Source of the DNA: JBBRYW01 sp038253945
GTDB lineage: Bacteria > Actinomycetota > Thermoleophilia > Gaiellales > Gaiellaceae
Direction of reading: 5' to 3'
NCBI GenBank assembly: GCA_038253945.1
Contig: JBBSGR010000008.1
Location: forward strand, 54,336-118,335
DNA length: 64,000 bases
In this document: in pieces, positions 1 to 7,963 of the stretch
Numbering within the stretch: position 1 is the first letter of the stretch
How the letters are laid out: each line of letters starts with the position of its first letter
Notes under the pieces: generated by a model
Seen by the model: the letters and a program-made list of their open reading frames with translations, nothing else
Databases searched by the model: none
Told to the model about the DNA's origin: nothing
Translations under genes and position numbers: made by a program

Positions 1-845
1 GCGGCATCCGTGTAGGGCCGATCCTCCGGGTAACGCGTCCAGCCGGGGCCGCGCGGGCGCCACTCGAGGCGCGAGACGGTCTTCCTGAGGCGGCGGACGT
101 TGGCCCGGATCAGCTCGCTCTTCCACCCGGCCGCGCGGAGCTCGGCCTTGACCTCGGCGGAGCGCCCGGCTCGCCGCCGGTCGAGCCTCGCGTGCAGAAC
201 GACGTGCGTGAAGACGCCCGGTCGAAACAGGTCGCCCACCGAGAGGACGGGCCGGAACTGGCCGGGCGGGATCCCCTCGAGCGAGCCGCGCAGCCAGGCG
301 TTGAATTCGACTCCCCTGAAGGCCTGGAGCATGAGCGGGTACAGGTACAGCATGCAGAACTGCCGGTAGCCGATCCAGGGCTCCCCCTGGACGAGGTGCT
401 CGAAGGAGCCGACGTCGACGAACACGGGGCTGACGCCGCGCCACTGCACGTTGTAGGGCGATGAGTCCTTCAGGATCAGACCCTCGCCGAGAGCGGCCTC
501 GACGAGGTCGAGCTGCAGCAGGGCGGCGTCCCGAAGCATCCCGAAGCTCCACTCGTACGGATACGAGACGAAGGGCACGCGCTCGTGCCGCAGCAGGGCG
601 GCGTACCCGGCCGGGAGGCGGCGCAGCAGCGGATCGCCGTCGGCGACGCGCTCGGTCGGAATCAGCTTGCCGGCGGCGGTCAGGTCTCGAGCGAGAGTGG
701 GGGCGCTGAGCGCATTCCAGTCCGCCAGGCCTTCCTCTGTCAGGGCCCGGAGAATCTGGCCGTCCGCCTCGAAGACGCGGCTCCGTGGGTCGCGAAACGA
801 GGCGGGCTCAGCCTGGAGCGCGTCCGCCGGAGCGACGCGCGGCAC
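1..845 (-). CDS. NoeA-like SAM-dependent methyltransferase, N-terminal part (3' end outside window)
   Basis: About 281 codons of the N-terminal part are present and the frame runs off the left edge. The translation starts at GTG 845 and contains FRDPRSRVF, YPYEWSFGML, LKDSSPYNVQW and FVDVGSFEHL. From memory these are typical of the long N-terminal region of NoeA-like (nodulation-associated) class I methyltransferases; the SAM-binding domain would lie beyond the window. The GTG shares one base with the TAG stop of the upstream small membrane protein (TAGTG), so the two are translationally coupled. The substrate is unknown, and the family call rests on motif memory rather than a search. Confidence 0.72.
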   Translation of the reverse strand, partial: MPRVAPADALQAEPASFRDPRSRVFEADGQILRALTEEGLADWNALSAPTLARDLTAAGKLIPTERVADGDPLLRRLPAGYAALLRHERVPFVSYPYEWSFGMLRDAALLQLDLVEAALGEGLILKDSSPYNVQWRGVSPVFVDVGSFEHLVQGEPWIGYRQFCMLYLYPLMLQAFRGVEFNAWLRGSLEGIPPGQFRPVLSVGDLFRPGVFTHVVLHARLDRRRAGRSAEVKAELRAAGWKSELIRANVRRLRKTVSRLEWRPRGPGWTRYPEDRPYTDA

Positions 846-1015
846 TACGACGTCGGAGGCTCGTGCTCGTCCTTGCGGATCCCGAGAACGCGAAGAAATC
901 GCCGCCAGTACAACTTGGCCGTGACGGCGACGGCGGCGGTGCCGCCGGCGACGAGCTGGACGATCATGCTGCCCGAGCCCGGGTCGAGGTAGGCGATTGC
1001 GCGCGGGATCAGCAT
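845..1015 (-). CDS. Small single-span membrane protein (56 aa)
   Basis: A 56-residue protein with the N-terminal motif AYLDPGSGSM, one hydrophobic segment (about residues 14-33) and a basic then acidic tail (YWRRFLRV, RKDEHEP). The ATG at 1015 is preferred to the upstream in-frame start because it begins directly at the conserved region. It is coupled to the downstream NoeA-like gene through a one-base stop/start overlap. Small proteins with a YLDPGSGS motif next to such methyltransferases are, from memory, recurrent in Actinobacteria, but their function is unknown. A helper or membrane anchor for the neighbour is inference. Confidence 0.7.
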   Translation of the reverse strand: MLIPRAIAYLDPGSGSMIVQLVAGGTAAVAVTAKLYWRRFLRVLGIRKDEHEPPTS

Positions 1016-1029
1016 GGAAGGCGCCGAGC

Positions 1030-1881
1030 TTACCAGCGTGCCCTGCAAGCGACCGTGAGGCGCTCGCCCGCCCGCACGATCCGGTAGGGCTGGCCAAGCC
1101 GGCGACATTCGCGGGCGAACGAGTCCGGGGAGGCGGTGTTGAACCGAAACATGTCGTAGTGGCAGGGGACGGCGAGGCGTGCGCCGATCTCGTGCGCGAG
1201 GAGGGCGGCCTCACTGCCGTCGAGGTTCCCGGCGACACCGCGACGCTGCTCGCGTCCGTTGATCGGCAGGAGCGCGACGTCGATCCCGTAGGGCCGCAGG
1301 CGCGCCGCCATCCCCTCGTAGAGCACCGTGTCGCCGCTGTGAAAGACGGTCCAGCCGCCAACCGCGACGACGTAGCCGAGATAGCGGCAGCGGCCGAGAT
1401 CGTCGCGCTCGAGCGCCTCGTGGGCCGCCGGAATTCCGGTGATCGTGAACCCGGCCACCTCGACGGTGACCTCGTCGTCCGCCCCGAGGAGCCGTTCGGG
1501 CTCGACCCCGAGGCGCTCGGCCACGAACGCCCGGTTTGCCTCGGGGGCGACGATCGCCAGCTCCGTGTTCGCCTCGAGCAGCGGAATCAGCGTCTCCGCG
1601 TCGAGGTGGTCGGTGTGGTTGTGGCTCGTCGTCACGGCGTCGACGAAGGCGAGCCGCTCCGGTGCGACGACACGCGCGGTCAGCCGCTCGTGTGGCCGCT
1701 CGGTGTCCGCGTACTTCCGCGTCAGCGAGTCGGAGAGGTACGGATCGAGCAGGAGCGCGCTTCCCCGGACGGCGACCAGGAAGCCGCTCTGCCCGAGCCA
1801 CCAGAGCTGGAGCCCGTCCTCCGCCCGCGCCGCCTCGACGTCTGCCAGGAAGGTGTCACCCGAGAGCGCAGGCTCGATCAC
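1030..1881 (-). CDS. UlaG-like metallo-beta-lactamase-fold hydrolase
   Basis: A 283-residue cytoplasmic protein of the metallo-beta-lactamase fold. The zinc signature is TSHNHTDHLD (about residues 85-94). Later metal ligands are visible in IPAAHE, FHSGDT and PCHYDMF, and WWLGQSGFL near the N-terminus is typical of the L-ascorbate-6-phosphate lactonase (UlaG) branch. Length fits a complete family member. The GTG start overlaps the TGA stop of the upstream methionine-synthase-like gene (GTGA). In this sugar-catabolic setting a lactone or phosphoester hydrolysis is plausible, but the substrate cannot be read from sequence. Confidence 0.88.
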   Translation of the reverse strand: MIEPALSGDTFLADVEAARAEDGLQLWWLGQSGFLVAVRGSALLLDPYLSDSLTRKYADTERPHERLTARVVAPERLAFVDAVTTSHNHTDHLDAETLIPLLEANTELAIVAPEANRAFVAERLGVEPERLLGADDEVTVEVAGFTITGIPAAHEALERDDLGRCRYLGYVVAVGGWTVFHSGDTVLYEGMAARLRPYGIDVALLPINGREQRRGVAGNLDGSEAALLAHEIGARLAVPCHYDMFRFNTASPDSFARECRRLGQPYRIVRAGERLTVACRARW

Positions 1882-2912
1882 ACGCCGAGCTCCTCGCGCA
1901 CGAGCGCCACGCCGGCGCAGAGGTTCGCGAGCTTGGCTCGAGCGGCCCAGCGAGCCGTCTGGCTCAGGCCGCAGTCGGTCGAGAACGAGAGCCGCTCGGG
2001 GGGCGCGAGACGGACAAAGTGCCGGACGCGCTCGGCCACCGCCTCGGGCGGCTCGACGTAGTAGCTCTTGACGTCGATTACCCCGACCGCGACATGCTTC
2101 CGGTCGGCGATCTGACCAACGACCTCGCTCTCGGCCAGCTCGCGGCTCGCCATCTCGACGTGGATCTCGTCGGCGTCCAGGCCGAGAAAGGAGGGGAACA
2201 TCGGCGCGTAGCGGCGGGGGCCGACGGCGCGCCCTCTGTAGTTGCCGAAGCAGAGATGGGTGGAGAGTCGGGCCCGGCCGACGACGGGCTCGACCGTGCG
2301 GTTGAAGATGTCGACGAACCGGCCAGGATCCTCACGGTGGGCGTAGCAGCTCATAGAGGGCTCGTCGACCGCAATCTCCTCGGCGCCCGCCTCGACGAGC
2401 GCGACCAGCTCGCTCCGCACGAACGGGAGCAGCGCCTCCGTTAGTGCCCAGCGGTCGGCGTAGCGCTCGTTCGGCACGAGGCGGCCGCTCAAGGTGTACG
2501 GGCCGGGGACGCTGACCTTCAGCGCAGGGCCCGGGGGTGCGACGCGGCGCAGCCGCTCGAGCTCTGCGACGGTGCCCAGGCCCCCGGGCGCGGTGAGCTC
2601 ACCGACGACGCGGTGCCGGTCGCGCTGGTCGTGGCCCGGCGGGCCGAAGTGGCGCCTAGGAACGGCGCTGATCTCGATTCCTTCGAGGTAGCCGTAGAAC
2701 GAGAGATTGAAGTCGAGGCGAGTCTGCTCGCCGTCGGAGATGACGTCGAGCCCGGCGGCCACCTGGTCGTGAACAGCCGCGATGACGGCATCCTCCTGCA
2801 GTTCCGCGAGGTCGTCCGGCCCGAACTCGTCGAGGTGGTCGCCCGCGTACTCGAGCCAGCCCGGGAACGGGTAGCTGCCGATGACGGTCGTGCGCAGGGG
2901 GCGGGCGGCCAC
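1878..2912 (-). CDS. Short MetE-type (core-MetE) methionine synthase-like protein
   Basis: A 344-residue protein matching only the C-terminal catalytic barrel of cobalamin-independent methionine synthase; the N-terminal MetE domain is absent. Visible motifs are VIGSYPFPGW near the start, SDGEQTRLDF, and the probable zinc ligands in STHLCFGNY (His-x-Cys) and FSTDCGLSQT. Known short core-MetE proteins may take methyl groups from donors other than methyl-tetrahydrofolate, so the donor here is open. The start is GTG 2912, because the reading frame upstream runs antisense through deoC and gives non-native sequence. It is the first gene of an operon with the UlaG-like hydrolase. Confidence 0.85.
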   Translation of the reverse strand: MAARPLRTTVIGSYPFPGWLEYAGDHLDEFGPDDLAELQEDAVIAAVHDQVAAGLDVISDGEQTRLDFNLSFYGYLEGIEISAVPRRHFGPPGHDQRDRHRVVGELTAPGGLGTVAELERLRRVAPPGPALKVSVPGPYTLSGRLVPNERYADRWALTEALLPFVRSELVALVEAGAEEIAVDEPSMSCYAHREDPGRFVDIFNRTVEPVVGRARLSTHLCFGNYRGRAVGPRRYAPMFPSFLGLDADEIHVEMASRELAESEVVGQIADRKHVAVGVIDVKSYYVEPPEAVAERVRHFVRLAPPERLSFSTDCGLSQTARWAARAKLANLCAGVALVREELGV

Positions 2913-2936
2913 TTCGGTGGTTATGCTCGCACAGGT
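2913..2936. promoter_or_regulatory. Divergent leaderless-type promoters with overlapping -10 boxes
   Basis: Only 24 bp separate the divergent GTG (2912) and ATG (2937). On the plus strand TATGCT (2922-2927) lies 9 nt before the deoC ATG; on the minus strand CATAAC (2925-2920) lies 7 nt before the GTG. The two -10-like hexamers overlap by four bases, so transcription from each would exclude the other, and both mRNAs would have almost no leader. This is inferred from spacing alone. Confidence 0.55.
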
Positions 2937-3659
2937 ATGCCGCCTGGAGCTCTTTCTGTCGAGACCCTCTCCTACGGCGATGTCGCAAAGACGATCGACC
3001 ACTCGCTGCTCCGGCCCGAGCTGGACGTGGAGACCGTTACGGACGGCTGTCGGCTCGCTCGCCGCTACAGCGTCGCCTCTGCGTCGGTACGGCCTGTCGA
3101 CGTGCCGATCGCGGCGGAGATCCTCAGCGGATCCGATGTCCTCGTCGGAACGGTCGTCGGCTTCCCGCACGGCAGCTCGCTGACCGAAGCGAAGGTCTTC
3201 GAGACCGAGCGGGCGCTCGAACAGGGTGCGCGCGAGATCGACATGGTGCTGAGTATCGGCCGGCTCCGGTCCGGGCGCGACGCCGAGGTGCTGGCGGACA
3301 TCAGTGCCGTCGTCCAGGCCTGCGGCAGCCGGGCGATCGTGAAGGTGATCTTCGAGAACGCCTACCTCGACGACGAGCAGAAGGTGCGCGCCTGCCGGCT
3401 GACCGAGGAGGCCGGAGCCGCGTTCGTCAAGACCTCGACCGGCTTTGCTCCGACAGGCTCGACCATCGCCGATCTGAAGCTGATGCGCGCGAGCGTCTCG
3501 CCGGGCATCGAGGTGAAGGCGGCCGGCGGTGTGCGGACGCTCGATGCCCTGCTCGAGGTGATGAACGTCGGAGTGACACGGATCGGCGCGACCGCGACCG
3601 CGACGATCCTCGAGGACTTCAAGGTGCGGAAGGCAGAGCTTCAACCGGCCACTGCGTAG
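2937..3659 (+). CDS. deoC: Deoxyribose-phosphate aldolase
   Basis: A 240-residue DeoC that cleaves 2-deoxyribose-5-phosphate to glyceraldehyde-3-phosphate and acetaldehyde. Family blocks are clear: DHSLLRPE, VGTVVGFPHG, EIDMVLSIG, VKVIFENAYL, the Schiff-base lysine in FVKTSTGFAP and the second active-site lysine in EVKAAGGVRT. Length is normal. The start ATG 2937 sits 9 nt after a -10-like TATGCT, suggesting a leaderless transcript. A degraded second copy of the C-terminal part of deoC lies on the minus strand at 31224-31520. Confidence 0.95.
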   Translation: MPPGALSVETLSYGDVAKTIDHSLLRPELDVETVTDGCRLARRYSVASASVRPVDVPIAAEILSGSDVLVGTVVGFPHGSSLTEAKVFETERALEQGAREIDMVLSIGRLRSGRDAEVLADISAVVQACGSRAIVKVIFENAYLDDEQKVRACRLTEEAGAAFVKTSTGFAPTGSTIADLKLMRASVSPGIEVKAAGGVRTLDALLEVMNVGVTRIGATATATILEDFKVRKAELQPATA

Positions 3660-3672
3660 ACGAACCCACCGG

Positions 3673-4377
3673 CTAGCGCGCGGTCCAGCCGCCGTCCACC
3701 GGCAGCACGATGCCGGTCACGAAGCTCGAGCCATCCCCCGCGAGGTAGAGAGCGGCGGCTGCGATGTCCTCGGGCCGTCCGAAGTCGCCCGTCAGCGGCT
3801 GCAGGTCCGCGAGGCGCGAGACGACACCGGGATCGTTCTGCGCCCGGGCGCTCATGGGCGTTGCGATCAGCCCGGGCGCGATCGCGTTGCAGCGGATGTG
3901 CCGTGCGGCGTACGTGACCGCGATCGCGCGCGTCAGCGAGATGATCCCGCCCTTGCTCGCCGCGTAGGCATGGGTCGCGAAGTCCTCGTCGCCGCCGACG
4001 AGGCCGAGAACCGAGGTGAGGTTGACGATCGAGCCGCCACCGTTTTCGAGGAGCAGGGGGACGGCGTACTTGCAGCACAGGAAGACGCTCTTCAGGTTCG
4101 CTTCGAGAACGGTGTCCCACCCCTCCTCCGTACAGCGGTCGACCGGGCCGTCGCCGAAGCGACGGCCGCTGATTCCCGCCCCGTTGAAGACCACGTCGAG
4201 GCGGCCGTGCTCTCGGGCCGTCGCCTCGAACAGGGCCTCGACCTCATTCGCGCGCGTGAGATCGGCCTGCTCGCGGTCGATCCCGATCACCAACGCGCCG
4301 GCTTCCTCGAATGCCCGCACTACGGCGCCCCCGATGCCGCCGGCCGCGCCCGTCACGAGCGCGACCTTGCCTTTCAT
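3673..4377 (-). CDS. Short-chain dehydrogenase/reductase
   Basis: A 234-residue classical SDR. The NAD(P)-binding loop is TGAAGGIGG near residue 10, NGAGISG follows, and the catalytic site reads Ser (NLTSVLG) with YAASKGG (Tyr-x3-Lys). The C-terminal PVDGGW is typical of FabG-like sugar and polyol dehydrogenases. The acidic residue in IGIDREQ after strand 2 suggests NAD preference. ATG 4377 overlaps the TGA of the upstream SorC-type regulator (ATGA), so regulator and dehydrogenase form one operon. The oxidised substrate is probably a sugar acid or polyol, by context only. Confidence 0.92.
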   Translation of the reverse strand: MKGKVALVTGAAGGIGGAVVRAFEEAGALVIGIDREQADLTRANEVEALFEATAREHGRLDVVFNGAGISGRRFGDGPVDRCTEEGWDTVLEANLKSVFLCCKYAVPLLLENGGGSIVNLTSVLGLVGGDEDFATHAYAASKGGIISLTRAIAVTYAARHIRCNAIAPGLIATPMSARAQNDPGVVSRLADLQPLTGDFGRPEDIAAAALYLAGDGSSFVTGIVLPVDGGWTAR

Positions 4378-5207
4378 GCCCGCCCGAGTGCGTAGCGTGC
4401 GTTCGCCTCGTCGGTGACGAGAACGTCGACGAGACCGGAGCGAAGCGCGCCCAGTACCGCTCGCCGCTTCCTCTTGCCCCCGGCTGCGGCAACGACGCGT
4501 GGAACTCTTCGCAGGCCTTCGAGCGAGAGGGCGAGCGCGAGAGAATCGGCTGCGAGCACGTTCCCCTGCACGTCGAAGTGATGGACGAGGATGTGCCCGG
4601 CCGGGGGCCGTGCGCCGATTCCCACGAGGGCGACCGTGACACGCTCGAAGAGCTCGACCGTGGGGCGGACAGCCTCGTTTCGCAGCAAATCGGCGCGTGC
4701 CTCCGGGCTGGCGAACGCGGGCGCAGGGAGCGGAAACAGCGGTCCCCCGAGCCGCTCGGCCAGCTCGAAGGCGACCTCCGATGGCCGCGAGCCGGTCTCG
4801 AGGTCGGGGAACGCGCCGCAGACCTGCACGACCGGAACGCCGAGGTCGAGCCGAGGCAGCCCCTCGACGATCGCGGCGAGGGTCGCGCCCCAGGCGACGC
4901 CAACCACGTCGTCGCCGCTGATGAGCTGGGGAAGCCATGCGGCAGCCGCCCGTGGGATGTCGCCCTCGCCGGGGACGACGACCGCCAGCTCGATGGAATA
5001 GGCCTGCTCGAGCTCGCGCGCCGTCTCGTCGGCCTGGGGCGCCTCGTCCGCGATCTCGATCCGCACGGTTCCGTCCGCACGTGCCTCGTCGAGCAGGCGG
5101 GCGACTCGAAAGCGGGAAACGCCGAGCAGCTTGCCGATCTCCTGCTTCGTGAGACCGCGGAGGAAGTAGAGGCGAGCCACGTGCGACTTCTCTGCGGTGC
5201 TGCTCAT
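4374..5207 (-). CDS. SorC/DeoR-type sugar-binding transcriptional regulator
   Basis: A 277-residue regulator. An N-terminal helix-turn-helix (LTKQEIGKLLGVSRFRVARL, about residues 20-40) is followed by a SorC-type phosphosugar-binding domain, with VGVAWGATLAAIVEGL and a C-terminal block around AAGGKRKRRAVLGALRSG and VLVTDE. The start is ATG 5207, 6 nt after a TACACT -10-like box; an upstream in-frame ATG would overlap the divergent gene. It probably responds to a phosphorylated intermediate and controls itself, the SDR and the divergent aldolase operon across the 20-bp intergenic region. Confidence 0.9.
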   Translation of the reverse strand: MSSTAEKSHVARLYFLRGLTKQEIGKLLGVSRFRVARLLDEARADGTVRIEIADEAPQADETARELEQAYSIELAVVVPGEGDIPRAAAAWLPQLISGDDVVGVAWGATLAAIVEGLPRLDLGVPVVQVCGAFPDLETGSRPSEVAFELAERLGGPLFPLPAPAFASPEARADLLRNEAVRPTVELFERVTVALVGIGARPPAGHILVHHFDVQGNVLAADSLALALSLEGLRRVPRVVAAAGGKRKRRAVLGALRSGLVDVLVTDEANARYALGRA

Positions 5208-5227
5208 ATATGTAGTGTACCGCTCAG
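5208..5227. promoter_or_regulatory. Second divergent leaderless-type promoter pair (20 bp)
   Basis: Twenty bases separate the divergent start codons. TAGTGT (5213-5218) is 9 nt before the plus ATG, and TACACT (5219-5214, minus) is 6 nt before the minus ATG; the hexamers overlap by five bases. CATATATG (5205-5212) is a perfect palindrome covering the regulator's start codon and could be part of an operator. Inferred from sequence spacing. Confidence 0.5.
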
Positions 5228-5827
5228 ATGAGCGCACTCGACCGGATCCGGGCGGAGCGGGTCGTGGCGGTCCTGCGTCACGTCGGGCACGTCGAGCGCG
5301 TCGTCGACGCCCTCTTCGCAGGCGGGATTCGGGTGGTTGAGGTCACGCTCGACTCCGCGGGCGCGTACCGGAGCATCGCGAGCTTGCGCGAGCGAGGCGA
5401 CGTCACGGTCCTCGCCGGGACGGTTCTCGAGCCCGGCGAGGTGGATCGGGCCGTGGAGGCCGGAGCCGAGGCGTGCGTCTCGCCCGTGTTCCGCCCGGAG
5501 ATCCTTGCGCAGTGCCTGCTGCGGGAGACACCAGCCATTGCGGGCGCGTTGACACCGACGGAGGTGGAAGCGGCCAGGCGGGCTGGGGCCTCGCTCGTCA
5601 AGCTCTTCCCGGCCGGACGGCTCGGTCCGCGGTACGTCCACGATCTGCTCATCCCGCTCGCAGGGGTCGAGCTGCTGGCGACCGGCGGTGTCGACGCCGG
5701 CAACGCGGCGGAATTCCTGCGCGCCGGCGCGGTGGCCGTGGGCGCCGGCGGCTCGCTCGTGGGCGCGGACGACGTCGAGACGGCGGCGCGCGAGCTCGTC
5801 AGCGCCGTCTCTCCTTCGAGCCAGTAG
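5228..5827 (+). CDS. eda: KDPG/KHG-type 2-keto-3-deoxy aldolase
   Basis: A 199-residue class I aldolase of the KDPG/KHG family, which splits 2-keto-3-deoxy-6-phosphogluconate-type acids into pyruvate and an aldehyde. Visible are RVVAVLRH at the N-terminus, the glutamate block VVEVTLDS, LAGTVLEP, AGALTPTE, the Schiff-base lysine in LVKLFPAG and the phosphate-binding TGGVD/GAGGSLV region. Length matches the family. It opens a plus-strand operon with the Gfo/Idh/MocA enzyme 11 bp downstream. This suggests that a sugar acid is degraded here; the exact substrate, KDPG or a relative, is not determined. Confidence 0.9.
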   Translation: MSALDRIRAERVVAVLRHVGHVERVVDALFAGGIRVVEVTLDSAGAYRSIASLRERGDVTVLAGTVLEPGEVDRAVEAGAEACVSPVFRPEILAQCLLRETPAIAGALTPTEVEAARRAGASLVKLFPAGRLGPRYVHDLLIPLAGVELLATGGVDAGNAAEFLRAGAVAVGAGGSLVGADDVETAARELVSAVSPSSQ

Positions 5828-5837
5828 ATTCCGCGAC

Positions 5838-6968
5838 GTGCGAGCCGCCGTCGTCGGAACCGGCTTCATCGGCGTCGTCCACGTCGAGGCGCTGCGCCGT
5901 CTGGGGATCGAGGTCGTCGGTGTGGTGGGCTCGAGCCCGGACCGCGCGCGCGCGAAGCCGGGGCTGCCCGAGCCGTTCGAGAGCTTCGACGCGATGCTCG
6001 CCGACAGGCGAGTCGACGTCGTCCATCTGACGACGCCCAACTCCCTGCACTACCCGCAGGTGAAGGCAGCTCTCGCGGCCGGCAAGCACGTGGTCTGCGA
6101 GAAGCCGCTCGCGCTCACGTCGGCGGAGTCGGGCGAGCTGCTCGAGCTCGCCCAGGGAAGCGGCCTCGTGCACTGCACGAACTTCAACATCCGCTTCTAT
6201 GCGCAGGCGCAGCAGGCGCGGGCGCTCGTGCGGGCAGGGGCGCTCGGCGAGGTCTGGAACCTACACGGCGGCTATCTGCAGGACTGGCTCCACCGGCCGA
6301 CCGACTGGAACTGGCGCCTCGAGCCGGACCGGGGGGGCGAGCTGCGCGCTGTCGGCGATATCGGCTCGCACTGGCTCGATCTCGGGCAGTTCGTCGGCGG
6401 GCTGCGGGTCGAGGAGGTGTTCGCCGACCTGCGGACTGCGATCCCGGTGCGGCGGAGGCCGCTCGGCGAGGTCGAGACGTTCTCGGGCGTCACCGACGTG
6501 GAGCGGGTCGATGCGCCAATGCAGACCGAGGACTTCGCGCACATCCTGCTGCGGCTCGAGGGCGGGGCGCGAGGGTCGCTCGTCGTCTCGCAGGTGAGCG
6601 CAGGGCGCAAGAACGCGCTCCGGCTGGAGGTGGACGGCTCGGATGGCGCGCTCGCGTGGGATTCGGAGCGGCCGGAGGAGCTGTGGCTCGGCCACCGCGA
6701 CCGTGCCAACGAGACCGTGCTGCGAAACCCCGCCCTGCTCGAGCCGGAGGTTGCAGCGCGCACGGGCTTGCCGGCTGGGCATTCCGAGGGCTTCGGCGAG
6801 ACCTTCAAGGAGCTGTACCGGGCGGTCTACGCGGCCGTGGAGGCGGGCGGGATGCCCGACGAGCCGGACTTTCCCAGCTTCCGAGACGGCCACTGGGAGA
6901 ACGTTCTCGGAGACGCCGTAGCGCTCTCGAATCGCACCGAAGGATGGGTGGAGGTGCGTGAGAGGTGA
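5838..6968 (+). CDS. Gfo/Idh/MocA-family oxidoreductase
   Basis: A 376-residue NAD(P)-dependent sugar or inositol dehydrogenase. It opens with the Rossmann motif VVGTGFIGVVH, then HLTTPNSLHY and the catalytic-lysine motif CEKPLALT typical of the family; GDIGSHWLDL supplies the second conserved block. The start GTG 5838 lies 7 nt after TAGATT, a -10-like box, so an internal leaderless promoter is possible although the aldolase stop is only 11 bp upstream. Its TGA overlaps the GTG of the next gene. It probably oxidises a sugar or its derivative at a ring or chain hydroxyl. Confidence 0.92.
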   Translation: MRAAVVGTGFIGVVHVEALRRLGIEVVGVVGSSPDRARAKPGLPEPFESFDAMLADRRVDVVHLTTPNSLHYPQVKAALAAGKHVVCEKPLALTSAESGELLELAQGSGLVHCTNFNIRFYAQAQQARALVRAGALGEVWNLHGGYLQDWLHRPTDWNWRLEPDRGGELRAVGDIGSHWLDLGQFVGGLRVEEVFADLRTAIPVRRRPLGEVETFSGVTDVERVDAPMQTEDFAHILLRLEGGARGSLVVSQVSAGRKNALRLEVDGSDGALAWDSERPEELWLGHRDRANETVLRNPALLEPEVAARTGLPAGHSEGFGETFKELYRAVYAAVEAGGMPDEPDFPSFRDGHWENVLGDAVALSNRTEGWVEVRER

Positions 6969-7873
6969 AGCTCGGATTGCTGACGGCGGCGTTCGGCGGG
7001 CTCTCGCTCGAGGAGGTCGCGGAGTGGAGCGCGGGGGCGGGGTTCGAGATGCTGGAGGTGGCGTGCTGGCCGGCGGGAGGCGGGGAGAAGCGGCGCTACG
7101 CGGGGGTGTCGCACATCGACGTGGACTCGTTCGATGCCGATGCCGTCCGCGAGACGATCTCGCGCCACGGGCTCGAGATCTCCTCGCTTGCCTACTACCC
7201 GAACAACCTTCATCCCGACGACGCCCAGCGCGAGGCGTTCAACGGGCATCTGCGCAAGGTGATCGACGCGGCGGAGCGGCTCGGCGTCTCCATCGTCGGC
7301 ACGTTCGTCGGCAACGACAAGGACCGGCCACTGCCGGAGAATCTGAAGCGGTTCCGGAAGATCTGGCCCCCGCTCGTGGACTACGCGGGCGAGCGAGGCG
7401 TGCGGATCGCGATCGAGAACTGCCCCATGATCTTCACCTACGACGAGTGGCCCGGCGGCAACAACCTCGCGTATGCGCCGGCGATCTGGGAGGAGATGTT
7501 CGAAGCGATTCCGGCCGAAAACTTCGGCCTCAACCTCGACCCGTCGCACCTCGTCTGGCTGATGATCGACTACGAGCGGGCGGTCTCCGAGTTCGCCGAG
7601 CGGATTTTCCACGTCCATGCCAAGGATCTCGAGCTCCGGCGCGACGGCTTGTATCGCAACGGCACGCTCTCGGCAGGGATCGGCTGGCAGGTGCCGCGCC
7701 TACCGGGCCTCGGCGAAGTGCGGTTCGACCGCTTCGTCGCGGCGCTCTACGCTGTTGGGTACGACCACGTCGTCTCGGTCGAGCACGAGGATCGGCACTT
7801 CGAGGGAGAAGAGGAGCTGGTGAAGCGGGGCTTCGTGCTGGCGCGAAATACCCTGCGCCCGCTGCTCGTGTAG
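6965..7873 (+). CDS. Sugar phosphate isomerase/epimerase (xylose isomerase-like TIM barrel)
   Basis: A 302-residue AP-endonuclease-2-like TIM barrel. The metal-binding pattern is visible as IAIENCPM (Glu), LNLDPSHLVW (Asp, His), FHVHAKDLEL (His) and SVEHEDRHF (Glu). This arrangement occurs in IolE/IolI and hydroxypyruvate-isomerase-like enzymes. GTG 6965 is preceded by GAGAG and overlaps the upstream TGA by two bases. Pairing with a Gfo/Idh/MocA dehydrogenase is the usual context for ketosugar or inositol-like epimerisation; substrate unknown. Confidence 0.92.
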   Translation: MKLGLLTAAFGGLSLEEVAEWSAGAGFEMLEVACWPAGGGEKRRYAGVSHIDVDSFDADAVRETISRHGLEISSLAYYPNNLHPDDAQREAFNGHLRKVIDAAERLGVSIVGTFVGNDKDRPLPENLKRFRKIWPPLVDYAGERGVRIAIENCPMIFTYDEWPGGNNLAYAPAIWEEMFEAIPAENFGLNLDPSHLVWLMIDYERAVSEFAERIFHVHAKDLELRRDGLYRNGTLSAGIGWQVPRLPGLGEVRFDRFVAALYAVGYDHVVSVEHEDRHFEGEEELVKRGFVLARNTLRPLLV

Positions 7874-7963
7874 ACCGAGGCGAGCGACCGCGCTCGCGAG
7901 TGGTTTTCGGGTCGACCGAGCGCCGCCGACACGCCGGAGAACGACCTGGGGCCTGGCGCGTCC

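Noticed and set aside
997..2061. Long plus-strand frame of 354 codons
   Set aside because: It lies antisense to the UlaG-like and core-MetE genes; composition is that of a GC-rich shadow frame.
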